This document shows, in pieces, positions 1 through 8,847 of a DNA stretch of 36,311 bases (positions are counted from its first letter, which is position 1; the number at the start of each line of letters is the position of its first letter). The notes under the pieces were generated by a model. That model was not told the origin of the DNA. It searched no databases and worked only from the letters and a program-made list of their open reading frames with translations. Origin of the DNA: CAYRFF01 sp964436125 (lineage in GTDB: Bacteria > Bacteroidota > Bacteroidia > Chitinophagales > Saprospiraceae); the NCBI GenBank assembly GCA_964436125.1, contig CAYTBT010000030.1:1-36311 (forward strand), read 5' to 3'. A program made the position numbers and the translations under genes.

Positions 1-13
1 AGGACGATTTTTG

Positions 14-163
14 GGAAAATCTTGATTAGGGTGTCCCAGTGTCGAAGTCAGGAAAAAAACAAGATTCTTCACCTACTTTGAAATCTGAGGATTAAGCTAA
101 ATCAGCGGGGAGATGCTTTATGGAAAATCTTGATTAGGGTGTCTCGATGTCGAGGTCAGGAAA
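14..163. repeat. Two direct repeats of about 42 bp, 108 bp apart
   Basis: Positions 14-55 and 122-163 share the opening GGAAAATCTTGATTAGGGTG and a similar tail ending GTCAGGAAA, with a few differences between. No ORF covers them and they lie downstream of the minus-strand patatin gene. They may be the end of a longer tandem array that starts left of the window. Function unknown. Confidence 0.6.
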
Positions 164-171
164 GAGATTAA

Positions 172-1317
172 TTAAACAATGAGATCTGAGTATAGCTCCT
201 CTGCATATCGGTAACCGAGATTAATCCGTTTTTCAATGATTTCCGGTCGCGAGTCCAATGTTTCTCCTAGTTCACCCTTTTTAGGGCTGATGAGCTTATA
301 ATTGTAGTATCGTTTTGCTTTCCCTTTCCATATTAAATCAATGCCAGCCTCATTTGCTTGCTTGACAAAGGCATTTGTCTTTAAGAATTCACGGATATCG
401 TCATTGAAAATCTCGGCAAGTGTGATCTCTGTTAATGAGCGCAATGCAATATCGGCAATATTCATTTCCTCATCTATAGGACTTATAAATCCACTATTGC
501 AATTTATAATGAAAACCTCGTACCGGGCATCGTCGGTATCGGCATTAATGGCTTCTACGACATCGCTCAATGGAGAAATATTTCTTATCCCACCATCTAC
601 GCTATTTAGTATTTCCTTGTCTTGTCCCGGCAAATTGATTCTACGGACCGGAGGCCAGATAATCGGCATTGAAGTCGAAGCGATAATCGCTTTCACCAGT
701 TCCCGATTATCCTTAAAGTCTCGCGCTGAAAAAGAGTAATAATTCCCGTCCTGGAGCGATACAAATCCACATTTGTACATCGTTTCTCGAGGGATCTGAT
801 CGAGCTCAACATATTTTAAGAGTTTTTCTTCCAGCGGCTTATTAGTGGCAAGAGATTTAAAATGCGAGAAATTTTCATCAAATTCCTTTTTGGCTTCCTT
901 TAGAATCGTTGATAGCATCCCGGTATTTTTCCGATTAAAGGCTCTTTTCAGTGCGTTCCAAGCACCCTTGAGTACCATTCCACCACTGATTTTAAAACCA
1001 GGTAATAAATCATTCTTTAACTGTTCAAAGCTCAGGCGTATCTGACCTCGGTCAGTGATATAGCGGGATTCATAGATTTCATTTCCACCCTTCTCTTTAA
1101 CAAGTTGCCACAAATCTTCGAGTTCATCAAATTTATTGCAAGCCGTCAGTATACCATTTAAAGATCCCGCAGAAACCCCACAGATAACATCAAAGTAGAA
1201 TTCATCCCTACCGCTTATTGCTTTCCAATTCTCGCGGAGGTAACGCAGTGCTCCTAGCTGGAAAGCACCCTTAAATCCTCCTCCACTGAGTGCAAGTGCA
1301 TATTTCTTTTCTTTCAT
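172..1317 (-). CDS. Patatin-like phospholipase
   Basis: Predicted acyl-ester hydrolase of the patatin family, which uses a Ser-Asp dyad on phospholipids or other lipids. The 381-residue protein opens with the glycine-rich oxyanion motif GGGFKG (residues 12-17), has the nucleophile elbow GVSAG (Ser49), and a DGG motif with the catalytic Asp at 241. No signal peptide is evident, so it is probably cytoplasmic. The start ATG at 1317 places the oxyanion loop where the family has it. The gene stands alone on the minus strand, divergent from the carboxypeptidase gene. Substrate cannot be predicted. Confidence 0.88.
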   Translation of the reverse strand: MKEKKYALALSGGGFKGAFQLGALRYLRENWKAISGRDEFYFDVICGVSAGSLNGILTACNKFDELEDLWQLVKEKGGNEIYESRYITDRGQIRLSFEQLKNDLLPGFKISGGMVLKGAWNALKRAFNRKNTGMLSTILKEAKKEFDENFSHFKSLATNKPLEEKLLKYVELDQIPRETMYKCGFVSLQDGNYYSFSARDFKDNRELVKAIIASTSMPIIWPPVRRINLPGQDKEILNSVDGGIRNISPLSDVVEAINADTDDARYEVFIINCNSGFISPIDEEMNIADIALRSLTEITLAEIFNDDIREFLKTNAFVKQANEAGIDLIWKGKAKRYYNYKLISPKKGELGETLDSRPEIIEKRINLGYRYAEELYSDLIV

Positions 1318-1628
1318 CCTACTTCATAATTTGTTTCAGAAATTATCCTCATAGGACAATATACGGAAAAGAAATGACATATATACAGCACCTGTTATTC
1401 CATCAAAAGAAGATAGAACAAGGTGTTTCCTAGGAAGAGAAAGGCTTAACAATTTATTTAAGACCTATCTGCCCAGGATATTCACGTTTTAAAAAGGAAT
1501 GTGTACCTTTCGATGCTTTAGATTGGAATTGTATGTTAACATAGAATTTTTACAGCTATTCCTCAGTGTAATTTTTATTTAATGATGCTTATTTCCATTG
1601 GCTATGTGGAATAATAAATTGTACAGTT
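1318..1628. other. Divergent intergenic region
   Basis: No gene seen in these 311 bases between the patatin and carboxypeptidase genes. TACCTTTC at 1504-1511 resembles the Bacteroidota -7 element TAnnTTTG with the last base changed, and could serve the plus-strand gene, but it lies about 120 bases before the start and no clear -33 element is seen. Confidence 0.4.
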
Positions 1629-3107
1629 ATGTATAAAAACAGCTTAATACACACCTTTTTATTCTTATGCCTAAGTGCCATTGTATATGGCCAGGAGCTT
1701 AAAATTCCTCTGGATACCACTATAAAAACAGATCATTCCATAGCGATTAATGGAAAAAATTATAATTACACTGCAGAGGTGGGATTTCAACCTGTGTGGA
1801 ACGATAGTGGAGAGGTTATCGCTACGGTCCAGTACACTTACTATAGCGTACCCACGGAACATCCGGAGAAAAGGCCATTACTTATCTCATTCAATGGTGG
1901 ACCGGGATCGGCATCGGTATGGATGCATCTAGGATATACAGGACCGGTATTATTGAAAGTAAGCGATGAGGGCTTTCCCGTGCAGCCCTATGGTTTAAAG
2001 CCCAATCACGAGAGTATTCTCGATGTGAGCGATATCGTGTATGTCAATCCGGTCAATACGGGATATTCTCGGGTAGTTGACAAAGAAATTGATGCAAGAT
2101 CTGCCTTCTTCGGGGTTAATCAAGATATTGATTACTTGGCGTCATGGATATCGACCTTCGTCCAGCGGCATAACAGGTGGCTTTCCCCCAAGTTTCTCAT
2201 CGGTGAAAGTTATGGAACGGTACGCGTATCGGGTCTCGCTCTAGAGCTCCAGAGATCAGAATGGATGTATGTCAATGGCGTTATTCTCGTTTCTCCCACC
2301 GATTTAGGCATTGATAGAGATGGAGCAATATCAGCTGCCAATAGCCTTCCCTACTATGCCGTCACTGCGTGGTATCACAAGCAGCTCAGTGATAAATTAC
2401 AAGCACTTAGTATTGAAGAACTTGCTAGTAAAGTAGAAAAATTTACCATTGAGGAATATGTACCGGCTCTGCAATATGGAAGTAGCCTTGATTCTGCGAG
2501 ATATGAAAAGCTCGTTGCAGATATCGCAAGATATTCCGGCTTGAGTGAACGAGAAGTACGCTATCACAATCTTACAATACCCAAATCTTATTTCTGGAAG
2601 GCACTAGAGCGCAATACAGGTGGCTTTACTATAGGAAGACTCGATTCCCGCTATCGCGGTATCGACAGAGAACTCGCCGGAACCCGACCTAGTTATAATG
2701 CAGAATTAACAACGTGGCTGCATGCTTTTACACCACCGATTAATGCCTATTTCAGAAATCAACTCAACTTTAAGACTGACTTGCAATATAAAATGTTTGG
2801 TGATGTCCATCCCTGGGAAAGAGATTACAACAGAACCGGCAGAAGCTTGCGACATGCCATGGCTACCAATCCCTTTATGCACGTCTTTATCCAGTCCGGT
2901 TATTACGATGGAGGAACAACTTATTATGATGCCAAGTACACTATGAGACATCTCGATCCTTCCGGAAGAATGAATGATAGAATTTCCTTCAAGGTCTATA
3001 AAAGTGGCCACATGATATATATGAGAACACAGATACGCAAGAACGCACTGCATGATCTGAGGCAATTTATTCAGAATGCAATACCGACGCAACCGGCAAA
3101 GTATTAA
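1629..3107 (+). CDS. Secreted serine carboxypeptidase, peptidase S10 family
   Basis: Predicted exported exopeptidase removing C-terminal residues from peptides. A signal peptide (residues 1-21, ending VYG before Gln22) is followed by the S10 oxyanion motif FNGGPGSAS (about 88-96), the nucleophile motif GESYG (Ser194), an Asp in the SGYYDGGT context near 425, and His in KSGHMIY near 460. All three triad regions are present. Length (492 residues) is normal for bacterial S10 proteins. It is followed closely by a small lipoprotein gene on the same strand, probably co-transcribed. Substrate unknown; the S10 assignment is strong. Confidence 0.9.
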   Translation: MYKNSLIHTFLFLCLSAIVYGQELKIPLDTTIKTDHSIAINGKNYNYTAEVGFQPVWNDSGEVIATVQYTYYSVPTEHPEKRPLLISFNGGPGSASVWMHLGYTGPVLLKVSDEGFPVQPYGLKPNHESILDVSDIVYVNPVNTGYSRVVDKEIDARSAFFGVNQDIDYLASWISTFVQRHNRWLSPKFLIGESYGTVRVSGLALELQRSEWMYVNGVILVSPTDLGIDRDGAISAANSLPYYAVTAWYHKQLSDKLQALSIEELASKVEKFTIEEYVPALQYGSSLDSARYEKLVADIARYSGLSEREVRYHNLTIPKSYFWKALERNTGGFTIGRLDSRYRGIDRELAGTRPSYNAELTTWLHAFTPPINAYFRNQLNFKTDLQYKMFGDVHPWERDYNRTGRSLRHAMATNPFMHVFIQSGYYDGGTTYYDAKYTMRHLDPSGRMNDRISFKVYKSGHMIYMRTQIRKNALHDLRQFIQNAIPTQPAKY

Positions 3108-3142
3108 ATTATTTATATTTGCCGCATATTAAAATTATAATT

Positions 3143-3712
3143 ATGCAATTAAAACACCTTATTCTCTTTACTGTAATTATATTCAGTGCAATAGCTTGCG
3201 CAAATGAAGAACAAGCCAATTCTACTGAAGGGCACAGTGGCGGCGCTATTGAAGCTGAAACAATTGATGAAATAAAGCTACCACCCAAAAAAGAGAATCC
3301 GGCTTATTACTGGAAGATAAAAAAGATGAAAATTCAAGCCGGAGAAGTCGGTTATTTACGTTCATCTCATTCTATCCCACCTAGTGGAGAGGAAGTTGAT
3401 CCCAGGCCTGTGAATATCACCAGAAAAGAAGGGAAAATCCTCAGTGTAGCAGTAGGTGATTATAATATGGATGGTTATATAGTCGATAGGACAGGATACT
3501 TCTTTGAAAATGAGCAACTCGTCCATGTTGAGGGAGACAGCTTTAAGCTATTTATCCATGGAGACACGATTTATCAATGGCTCAACAACAAGGATGAGAT
3601 TGTACAGAAAGACCCTACTCTTGAGCGCAAGGTGCTCGACAGCTTGAAACAACAATTACACCATGTCATGAAGGAAATCGGCGTCCACTTTGCCAGAGAT
3701 CAGAAAAAATAA
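3143..3712 (+). CDS. Hypothetical lipoprotein
   Basis: Not recognised. Starting at the ATG at 3143 gives 189 residues with a short signal peptide and a lipobox-like AIAC, followed by acidic residues (Glu-Glu) close to the lipidated Cys, as in surface-export signals of Bacteroidota lipoproteins. A longer frame opens at a TTG at 3119, but that would push the hydrophobic segment inward. The mature protein is hydrophilic, has a Ser/Gly/Glu linker, and no motif I know. It lies 35 bases after the S10 peptidase gene and converges on the TonB receptor gene. Confidence 0.65.
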   Translation: MQLKHLILFTVIIFSAIACANEEQANSTEGHSGGAIEAETIDEIKLPPKKENPAYYWKIKKMKIQAGEVGYLRSSHSIPPSGEEVDPRPVNITRKEGKILSVAVGDYNMDGYIVDRTGYFFENEQLVHVEGDSFKLFIHGDTIYQWLNNKDEIVQKDPTLERKVLDSLKQQLHHVMKEIGVHFARDQKK

Positions 3713-3722
3713 GCCATTTAAT

Positions 3723-3742
3723 CCAGAATCTGATAATTCTGG
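3723..3742. terminator. Short hairpin between convergent genes
   Basis: CCAGAAT and ATTCTGG form a perfect 7-bp stem with a 6-base loop, midway between the stops of the convergent lipoprotein and TonB receptor genes. There is no clear T-run on either side, so a bidirectional terminator is an inference from position. Confidence 0.35.
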
Positions 3743-3764
3743 GTGGATATACCGACAATCCTCA

Positions 3765-6131
3765 TCATATATCGATTATAACGCCGACAGTAGGTAAAGT
3801 CCTCCCGGTATCTGAGGGTAATTCATTCATCTCATATCGTGACGGATCTTGAGGATCGGTTTTAAAGCCATTTTCAGTACGTATTGCAGTGAGATATGGA
3901 ATGGCATTGAGCGTAGCCGAATACACATTCTGGATATCGAGATAACAAGATAGCGACCATGATTTAAAGTTAAATTGTTTATCAATTCTGAAGGCAAGCG
4001 CATGAAAATCCTTTAAACGCAGTTCATTGATCTGTGTATAATCATGAATCCCATGATAAAGGAAATCCCAGTTCCTTTTCAGGCTCGATACAGAATAATT
4101 ATAGGGTGAATAAGGAGATCCGGTACTATAAAACCATCGAGCGGAGAAATTCCATCCTTTCTTGAGCACATAATTGGCCATAATGTTAAAACTATGCGTA
4201 TTGTCCCAGATAGATGGTTTTAGGAGGTCGGATTCAAGGGTATTGGAAAATTCTGATAGGGCGAGGGTATAATTTATCTGCCACGCGAGATGGTCGGTAA
4301 GTTCTTTTTTCACCATGAGAGAAAAGCCCATAGTACGGCCTTCACCTTCCGAAATAGCCGCTTGATTTCCCACAGCAACATAATCCGAGGTAGCATTGGC
4401 GTAGGAGATAAGAGATTCCATTAATAATGGATAATCCGTATAATATTTATGATATAGCTCAAGATTTACCTGATAGCCTATAGAAGATAAATACCGCACT
4501 CCGAGAGAAGTCTGGATATTGTGTAGGTAGGAAATATTGTCTCTGTTATTGAGATTGGCAGAGAGGAGTATAGGTGGAGGCATCTGGCTATAGCGCCCCA
4601 CCATAGCACTTATATTCCAGGCGGAATTGATATGATATGTCGTTGAAAGGCGTGGTGAGAATTGCGACAGGACATTTGCGGAAGCTGAACTGAAATTATT
4701 GCCATCGAGGCGGAAACTGAGATTGTAATCCCATGCCTTATCAATAATCCAGGAGGAGTAAGAGATGTAAGCACCATAGCCCATAGATTTTAAAACATCA
4801 TCTTTATCGATATACAAGATGCGATCTTGAGCGGTACTATACAGATATTTTTTATAGCGGAAGGGGAATTTAAGGCGATTAAAGTTCACACCGATACGGA
4901 GGAGGTCTTTCTTATTGATATAAAAAGTGTGATCCAGGCGTATATCGACATCATTAATTGTACTATTGAAGTCGAGAAGCCGGATGTCCTCGGTATTATT
5001 TTTGCGATACTTCCAGGCTTTGTTGTTAAGCAAGGACTGACTCAAGACAAATTCTGTAAGGCCATTCTCAGAATAATATTTTATATGTGTACCATAACTT
5101 GCAGAAAGCTGATTTCCCTCAGGGAGAGCACCGAGATTATACAACAATTCCGTCGTTTTCTCTGCATCAAAATTTAAGCGATATTTATCATAAGTTCCGA
5201 TCCCCAGAATACTCACTTCCCAGCCGGATTCATTGCGCCAGTGCCATTTTAATTGAGCGTCGTAATAAGCAGGTACGACGGGTAATCCTATAGCTTTAAG
5301 CAAATGTTGTGAAAAGGATTCTCTGGCTGCAATTATAAGAGAGCTATTCTGCGATGTCGGTCCTTCAGCAAGGAAGCCGATATCAGATGCCCCCAATGTA
5401 AAGTTCCCCGTCCATTGTTCTGTATTTCCTACTTTGGCCTTCATTTCAATGGCCCCACTTGTTCCTCCGGAATATTCTACCGGTAGGTGACCGCGATAAA
5501 AGTTAAGGCTACTGATTAACTCGGGATTTATTGAGCCATTGGGACCGCCGGATGTGCCCATAACGTCAAAGTGTGTGATTGAAGGTATCTTTATCCCGTC
5601 CAGATAGTATGAATTCTCAAATGGCGCACTGCCTCGTATCGTTAAATTGTACCCGAATGCCACCTTGGGAGCTACTCCGGGAAGATTTTTTACATATTTG
5701 GATATATCCATTGTCGCACCTGGCATGTGCATCACCTCAAATGAGCTTACGCCCAGTACACTGATAGGGACTTCTCGTGTTTTATAGAATTGTTGTGCCT
5801 GGACAACAACACTATCGAGTGAATTTTTCTCCGTGTCGAGGTAAATACTCAATTCTGTGTTACTGGCACTCTTTACCAGTACCTCAAAGACTGTATAGGT
5901 CTTATATCCCGTGGCACTGAAGTCTATGCGATAGATTCCCGGCTCTACATCTATGGTAAAATTGCCATTTTTATCGGCATAAAATGTTTTATCCATGTCA
6001 TGAACATAAATGGAAGCATGCTTAATGCCTTCATTGGTTCTGGAGTCATATATTGTTCCTACAAGTGCAGCGTGAATCTGCCCACATAGAAATACTAGGA
6101 TAATTGCGATTGCTGTGATAATTCTTCTCAT
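3765..6131 (-). CDS. TonB-dependent outer-membrane receptor with CarboxypepD_reg-like N-domain
   Basis: Predicted outer-membrane active transporter. From the ATG at 6131 the protein has a clean signal peptide (about 21 residues ending IHA), a carboxypeptidase-regulatory-like beta domain (about 22-110), a TonB plug with NLPGVAP and an RGSAPFENSYYLDG segment, then a long beta-barrel ending in an aromatic/hydrophobic pattern. The frame extends upstream to 6215, but the extra 28 residues would bury the signal peptide, and a promoter-like -7 box lies between. It is downstream of an ECF sigma/anti-sigma pair, a common regulatory setting for such receptors. No SusD partner is present, so polysaccharide uptake is unlikely. 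Substrate unknown. Confidence 0.88.
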   Translation of the reverse strand: MRRIITAIAIILVFLCGQIHAALVGTIYDSRTNEGIKHASIYVHDMDKTFYADKNGNFTIDVEPGIYRIDFSATGYKTYTVFEVLVKSASNTELSIYLDTEKNSLDSVVVQAQQFYKTREVPISVLGVSSFEVMHMPGATMDISKYVKNLPGVAPKVAFGYNLTIRGSAPFENSYYLDGIKIPSITHFDVMGTSGGPNGSINPELISSLNFYRGHLPVEYSGGTSGAIEMKAKVGNTEQWTGNFTLGASDIGFLAEGPTSQNSSLIIAARESFSQHLLKAIGLPVVPAYYDAQLKWHWRNESGWEVSILGIGTYDKYRLNFDAEKTTELLYNLGALPEGNQLSASYGTHIKYYSENGLTEFVLSQSLLNNKAWKYRKNNTEDIRLLDFNSTINDVDIRLDHTFYINKKDLLRIGVNFNRLKFPFRYKKYLYSTAQDRILYIDKDDVLKSMGYGAYISYSSWIIDKAWDYNLSFRLDGNNFSSASANVLSQFSPRLSTTYHINSAWNISAMVGRYSQMPPPILLSANLNNRDNISYLHNIQTSLGVRYLSSIGYQVNLELYHKYYTDYPLLMESLISYANATSDYVAVGNQAAISEGEGRTMGFSLMVKKELTDHLAWQINYTLALSEFSNTLESDLLKPSIWDNTHSFNIMANYVLKKGWNFSARWFYSTGSPYSPYNYSVSSLKRNWDFLYHGIHDYTQINELRLKDFHALAFRIDKQFNFKSWSLSCYLDIQNVYSATLNAIPYLTAIRTENGFKTDPQDPSRYEMNELPSDTGRTLPTVGVIIDI

Positions 6132-6142
6132 AACTAAACGCA

Positions 6143-6150
6143 CAAAGGTA
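6143..6150 (-). promoter_or_regulatory. Bacteroidota -7 promoter box for the TonB receptor
   Basis: On the minus strand this reads TACCTTTG, an exact TAnnTTTG, ending 12 bases before the ATG at 6131. No convincing TTG -33 element is seen. It favours the 6131 start over the upstream in-frame start and implies a short leader. Confidence 0.5.
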
Positions 6151-6317
6151 AACTTCCAGCCATTAAGGAGAAAAGAATAGCGCGATTCTGACGATAATAT
6201 GAGAAAAGCATTCAATCTACAGAGAAAGTTGTCTGTAAATATGGTAGAGTATGCCTATTGTAATGCATACGAGGTGAAGTCTTGAGCCACGATGAAAACA
6301 AGAAATCGGCGCATTCC

Positions 6318-7088
6318 TCAGAAAATGGTAAAGTTCCTCCAGAAGGAATCCAGCTCTTCTTTAAATGTTTTTGCCTTCTTGTAGAATAAATGATCCGGGT
6401 GATCAAGAATATATTGGAGCTGTTTTTTATATCCGGGCACTTTATCCTTATTTTTAAAGAGGAAGAGAAGATAGTTATAATCAGTAAATTCCTTGGAGAC
6501 TTGTTCATTCTGCCCTTGGAAATAGTTTAAAGCTTTGAGATAATATTCTTGCGCGCGTTGCGGTTCCTGTAATGAGGCATAAGCCTTGGCTTGTAGGACA
6601 AGGCTTACTCCATAATAATTATTTTTGCTATCAATTTTCTCTGCAAGCTTAATTGCTTCGGTATAATTTCCGAGCGTATAAGCATTATACACATGGAAAT
6701 AAGGGTTAATTACGCTATTATCAGCAGTACGTGTCGGGCTGAGGACAAAATCAGCTTTGTTCTGTCGATGAATAGCTGAATCGGAGTATAAGATATTTAT
6801 GGAAATAAACCCTATGAGGAGCAATATCCCCGCTGCAATTGATAAGATTTTATACAATGGAAAAACCTTACTTTTCCTTTCAGAGCTGCTCTCATTTTCC
6901 CATTGTTGCATTTTCTGTCTGAGCTCTCCTGCTATTTCTCGTTCTAGAGCTTCCATAAGACTTGTAAAGCCAAGATACTGCTTATCCAGCTTTTCATCAG
7001 ACTGAAGTCTAGCTTGAAAATTTTCTCTTTCATCAGAGTTCATTTTCTGTAAATAATACGCCTCAAATTTCTCCATTATCTCACTCAT
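6318..7088 (-). CDS. Membrane anti-sigma-factor-like protein with TPR region
   Basis: 256 residues: a cytoplasmic N-terminal helical part (about 1-75) of the kind found in zinc-less anti-sigma proteins, one transmembrane helix (about 80-100, rich in Ile/Leu/Gly), and an extracytoplasmic C-terminal part with TPR-like helices (about 130-200, including YTEAIKLAEKI and AQEYYLKALNYF). The start lies 9 bases after the stop of the ECF sigma gene, so the two are an operon. By position and topology it likely holds that sigma factor at the membrane. It lacks the FecR domain usual beside TonB receptors, so the signal it reads is probably different. The anti-sigma role is an inference. Confidence 0.65.
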   Translation of the reverse strand: MSEIMEKFEAYYLQKMNSDERENFQARLQSDEKLDKQYLGFTSLMEALEREIAGELRQKMQQWENESSSERKSKVFPLYKILSIAAGILLLIGFISINILYSDSAIHRQNKADFVLSPTRTADNSVINPYFHVYNAYTLGNYTEAIKLAEKIDSKNNYYGVSLVLQAKAYASLQEPQRAQEYYLKALNYFQGQNEQVSKEFTDYNYLLFLFKNKDKVPGYKKQLQYILDHPDHLFYKKAKTFKEELDSFWRNFTIF

Positions 7089-7097
7089 GTGTTCATT

Positions 7098-7688
7098 TTA
7101 TTGATTGAAGAAGTGTTTAAACTGAGCATTGTTTTCCACGCTTTCTAGTAACTTTTTCATACAGCGATATTTCTTTTTACGCACTGCATTATAGGAGGTG
7201 TAGTTCAGAATCTTTGCTATTTTTTTAAGTGGTATAGATTCTTTCCACAGGCGGAGCAGCTCATGGCATGCCTCACCGGTACTTTTAAGCACTTTTTTCA
7301 GATAAATGGTGATTTCCTCTTTTATATATGTCCTTTCCGGGTCAGAATCTTCAACTCTGTCAATTTCATGGTGATCTTCAATATAGGTCATTCTAGATTT
7401 TCTCCGCCGCATATTCCGCCAGATATTTTTGCCTAGCCCTATGATAAAAGTTGAAATCTGTGATTTCCCCTGAAATTGATTTTCCCGGATTTTTCGGTCA
7501 AATAGAATAATTGCCTCTTGATATACATCAGTGGCATTGTGGAAGTCTCCACCATCTTCCAAGACAATTTTACTGATGGACTTCCGGATTCTTTCATCAG
7601 CATAGAGTTTCCTTAAAGCATTTTCACGCTGCTTGCCTCCTTCAAGGATGAGTATGCATATTCCACTTAAATTGTCTGTGCTTTCCAT
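7098..7688 (-). CDS. ECF-type RNA polymerase sigma factor
   Basis: 196 residues with a sigma-70 region 2 pattern (DVYQEAIILFDRKI, then an aromatic/basic stretch ending RRRKSRM) and a region 4 helix-turn-helix (SIPLKKIAKILNYTSYNAVR, then a basic helix). No region 1.1 or 3, as expected for extracytoplasmic-function sigma factors. The anti-sigma-like gene follows at once. The gene lies 43 bases after the lipid A deacylase gene and may share its transcript, linking the sigma factor to envelope functions. Target promoters are unknown. Confidence 0.82.
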   Translation of the reverse strand: MESTDNLSGICILILEGGKQRENALRKLYADERIRKSISKIVLEDGGDFHNATDVYQEAIILFDRKIRENQFQGKSQISTFIIGLGKNIWRNMRRRKSRMTYIEDHHEIDRVEDSDPERTYIKEEITIYLKKVLKSTGEACHELLRLWKESIPLKKIAKILNYTSYNAVRKKKYRCMKKLLESVENNAQFKHFFNQ

Positions 7689-7731
7689 GTGTATGTGTCT
7701 TATAAAACAAAAATGTTCCTTAAAATAGCAA

Positions 7732-8847
7732 TTATTTTTTAAAAGTCAAGCCTACTCTCAATGCAATGTACTCTGCAACTGCCAGATGAGACTTCAATAC
7801 AATGTCTAGATGTAGCAAAGGGAACCATGGAGAAGCACCTAGAAAATAATATCGGACGTATAGTTTATTATATATCGGAAAGGGTTTAAACTCTGCGGTA
7901 ACATAATAGCCGAGTTGTGTTCCTAGCCCCATTCTACCGAAGAGAAATTCACCACCTACGGAGATCGCATATCGCCTTGCCAGTTGCTCCGCTTTCTTTC
8001 TGTTGTATGTCACATATTTATTGAGAAAGTAATCGACGTATTCATTATTCAGGTCTGTGCTTATGCCGAGTGAAACAAAGAATAGGCGGGCGGCACGATA
8101 TTTAAACCTCAGCTCGTGAGAAATAAGGAGATATTGGGGTCCATTATATTTTTCTTTATCTACATGATAGGCGATTCCGGTATTTATTTCTACCCAGAAG
8201 CGAGAGGAATACCACTTATATTCTTCAAGCGGAGAACTGAAAAATGGCCTATGGATAAATCTGTTATAATAAGCCAGGGAAAGATGCAGGTTATTTAAAC
8301 CAGAATTGGGACGCTTGAAAGCGCCATTGGAATTATGCCATAAAGAAAAGCCGGCATTGAGTCCGGCGTAATTGTTGAATCTATAATTATAGCTGAATCC
8401 GAGATGTGTCAGATTGTTTAAGTGTGTGCTGATGGCTTTATTTCCGGGATTCGATACTTTATTGTATTTCTTTGTCAGATAAGAAATACCTGTTCCCAGG
8501 TGTAAATCGAGTGAGGATTTGCGGAAGCTAAATAAGGGAAAAGTAATCTGTGGGAGAAAACTTATGGCTTGCCCGAGAATCTCGGAATCTCCGTATCTCA
8601 GATAATTTAATTCAAGACCGATGCGCGGATAATGGTAAAAGTCGGCCCAGTAAACACTACTATCCACTTGAATCTGATATTGAAGGCGTATCATCTGATT
8701 GAATTGAGCGGTAGAAAAGCTAAGGTAATCGTGATGTTTCAACACTTTTCCACCTTCAATTATAATTTTTAAACCACTACTCCCCTGAACTTGTGCGAGC
8801 ACGGGTAGGGAGAAGCACAGGGAGATAAAAAGTACGCTGAGTTTCAC
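7732..8847 (-). CDS. PagL-like lipid A deacylase (acyloxyacyl hydrolase family)
   Basis: Predicted outer-membrane beta-barrel esterase removing an acyl chain from lipid A. 371 residues with a signal peptide (about 1-19), alternating barrel strands, and the family signature WHNSNG followed by RPNSG (His171, Ser173, Asn174; Pro180-Asn181), which corresponds to the PagL catalytic His-x-Ser-Asn segment. It is longer than proteobacterial PagL, as is usual for Bacteroidota acyloxyacyl hydrolases. The start is a GTG that overlaps the hutH stop in a GTGA arrangement, so translation is probably coupled. The downstream ECF sigma pair suggests an envelope-stress setting. Activity is inferred from the motif. 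Confidence 0.72.
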   Translation of the reverse strand: MKLSVLFISLCFSLPVLAQVQGSSGLKIIIEGGKVLKHHDYLSFSTAQFNQMIRLQYQIQVDSSVYWADFYHYPRIGLELNYLRYGDSEILGQAISFLPQITFPLFSFRKSSLDLHLGTGISYLTKKYNKVSNPGNKAISTHLNNLTHLGFSYNYRFNNYAGLNAGFSLWHNSNGAFKRPNSGLNNLHLSLAYYNRFIHRPFFSSPLEEYKWYSSRFWVEINTGIAYHVDKEKYNGPQYLLISHELRFKYRAARLFFVSLGISTDLNNEYVDYFLNKYVTYNRKKAEQLARRYAISVGGEFLFGRMGLGTQLGYYVTAEFKPFPIYNKLYVRYYFLGASPWFPLLHLDIVLKSHLAVAEYIALRVGLTFKK

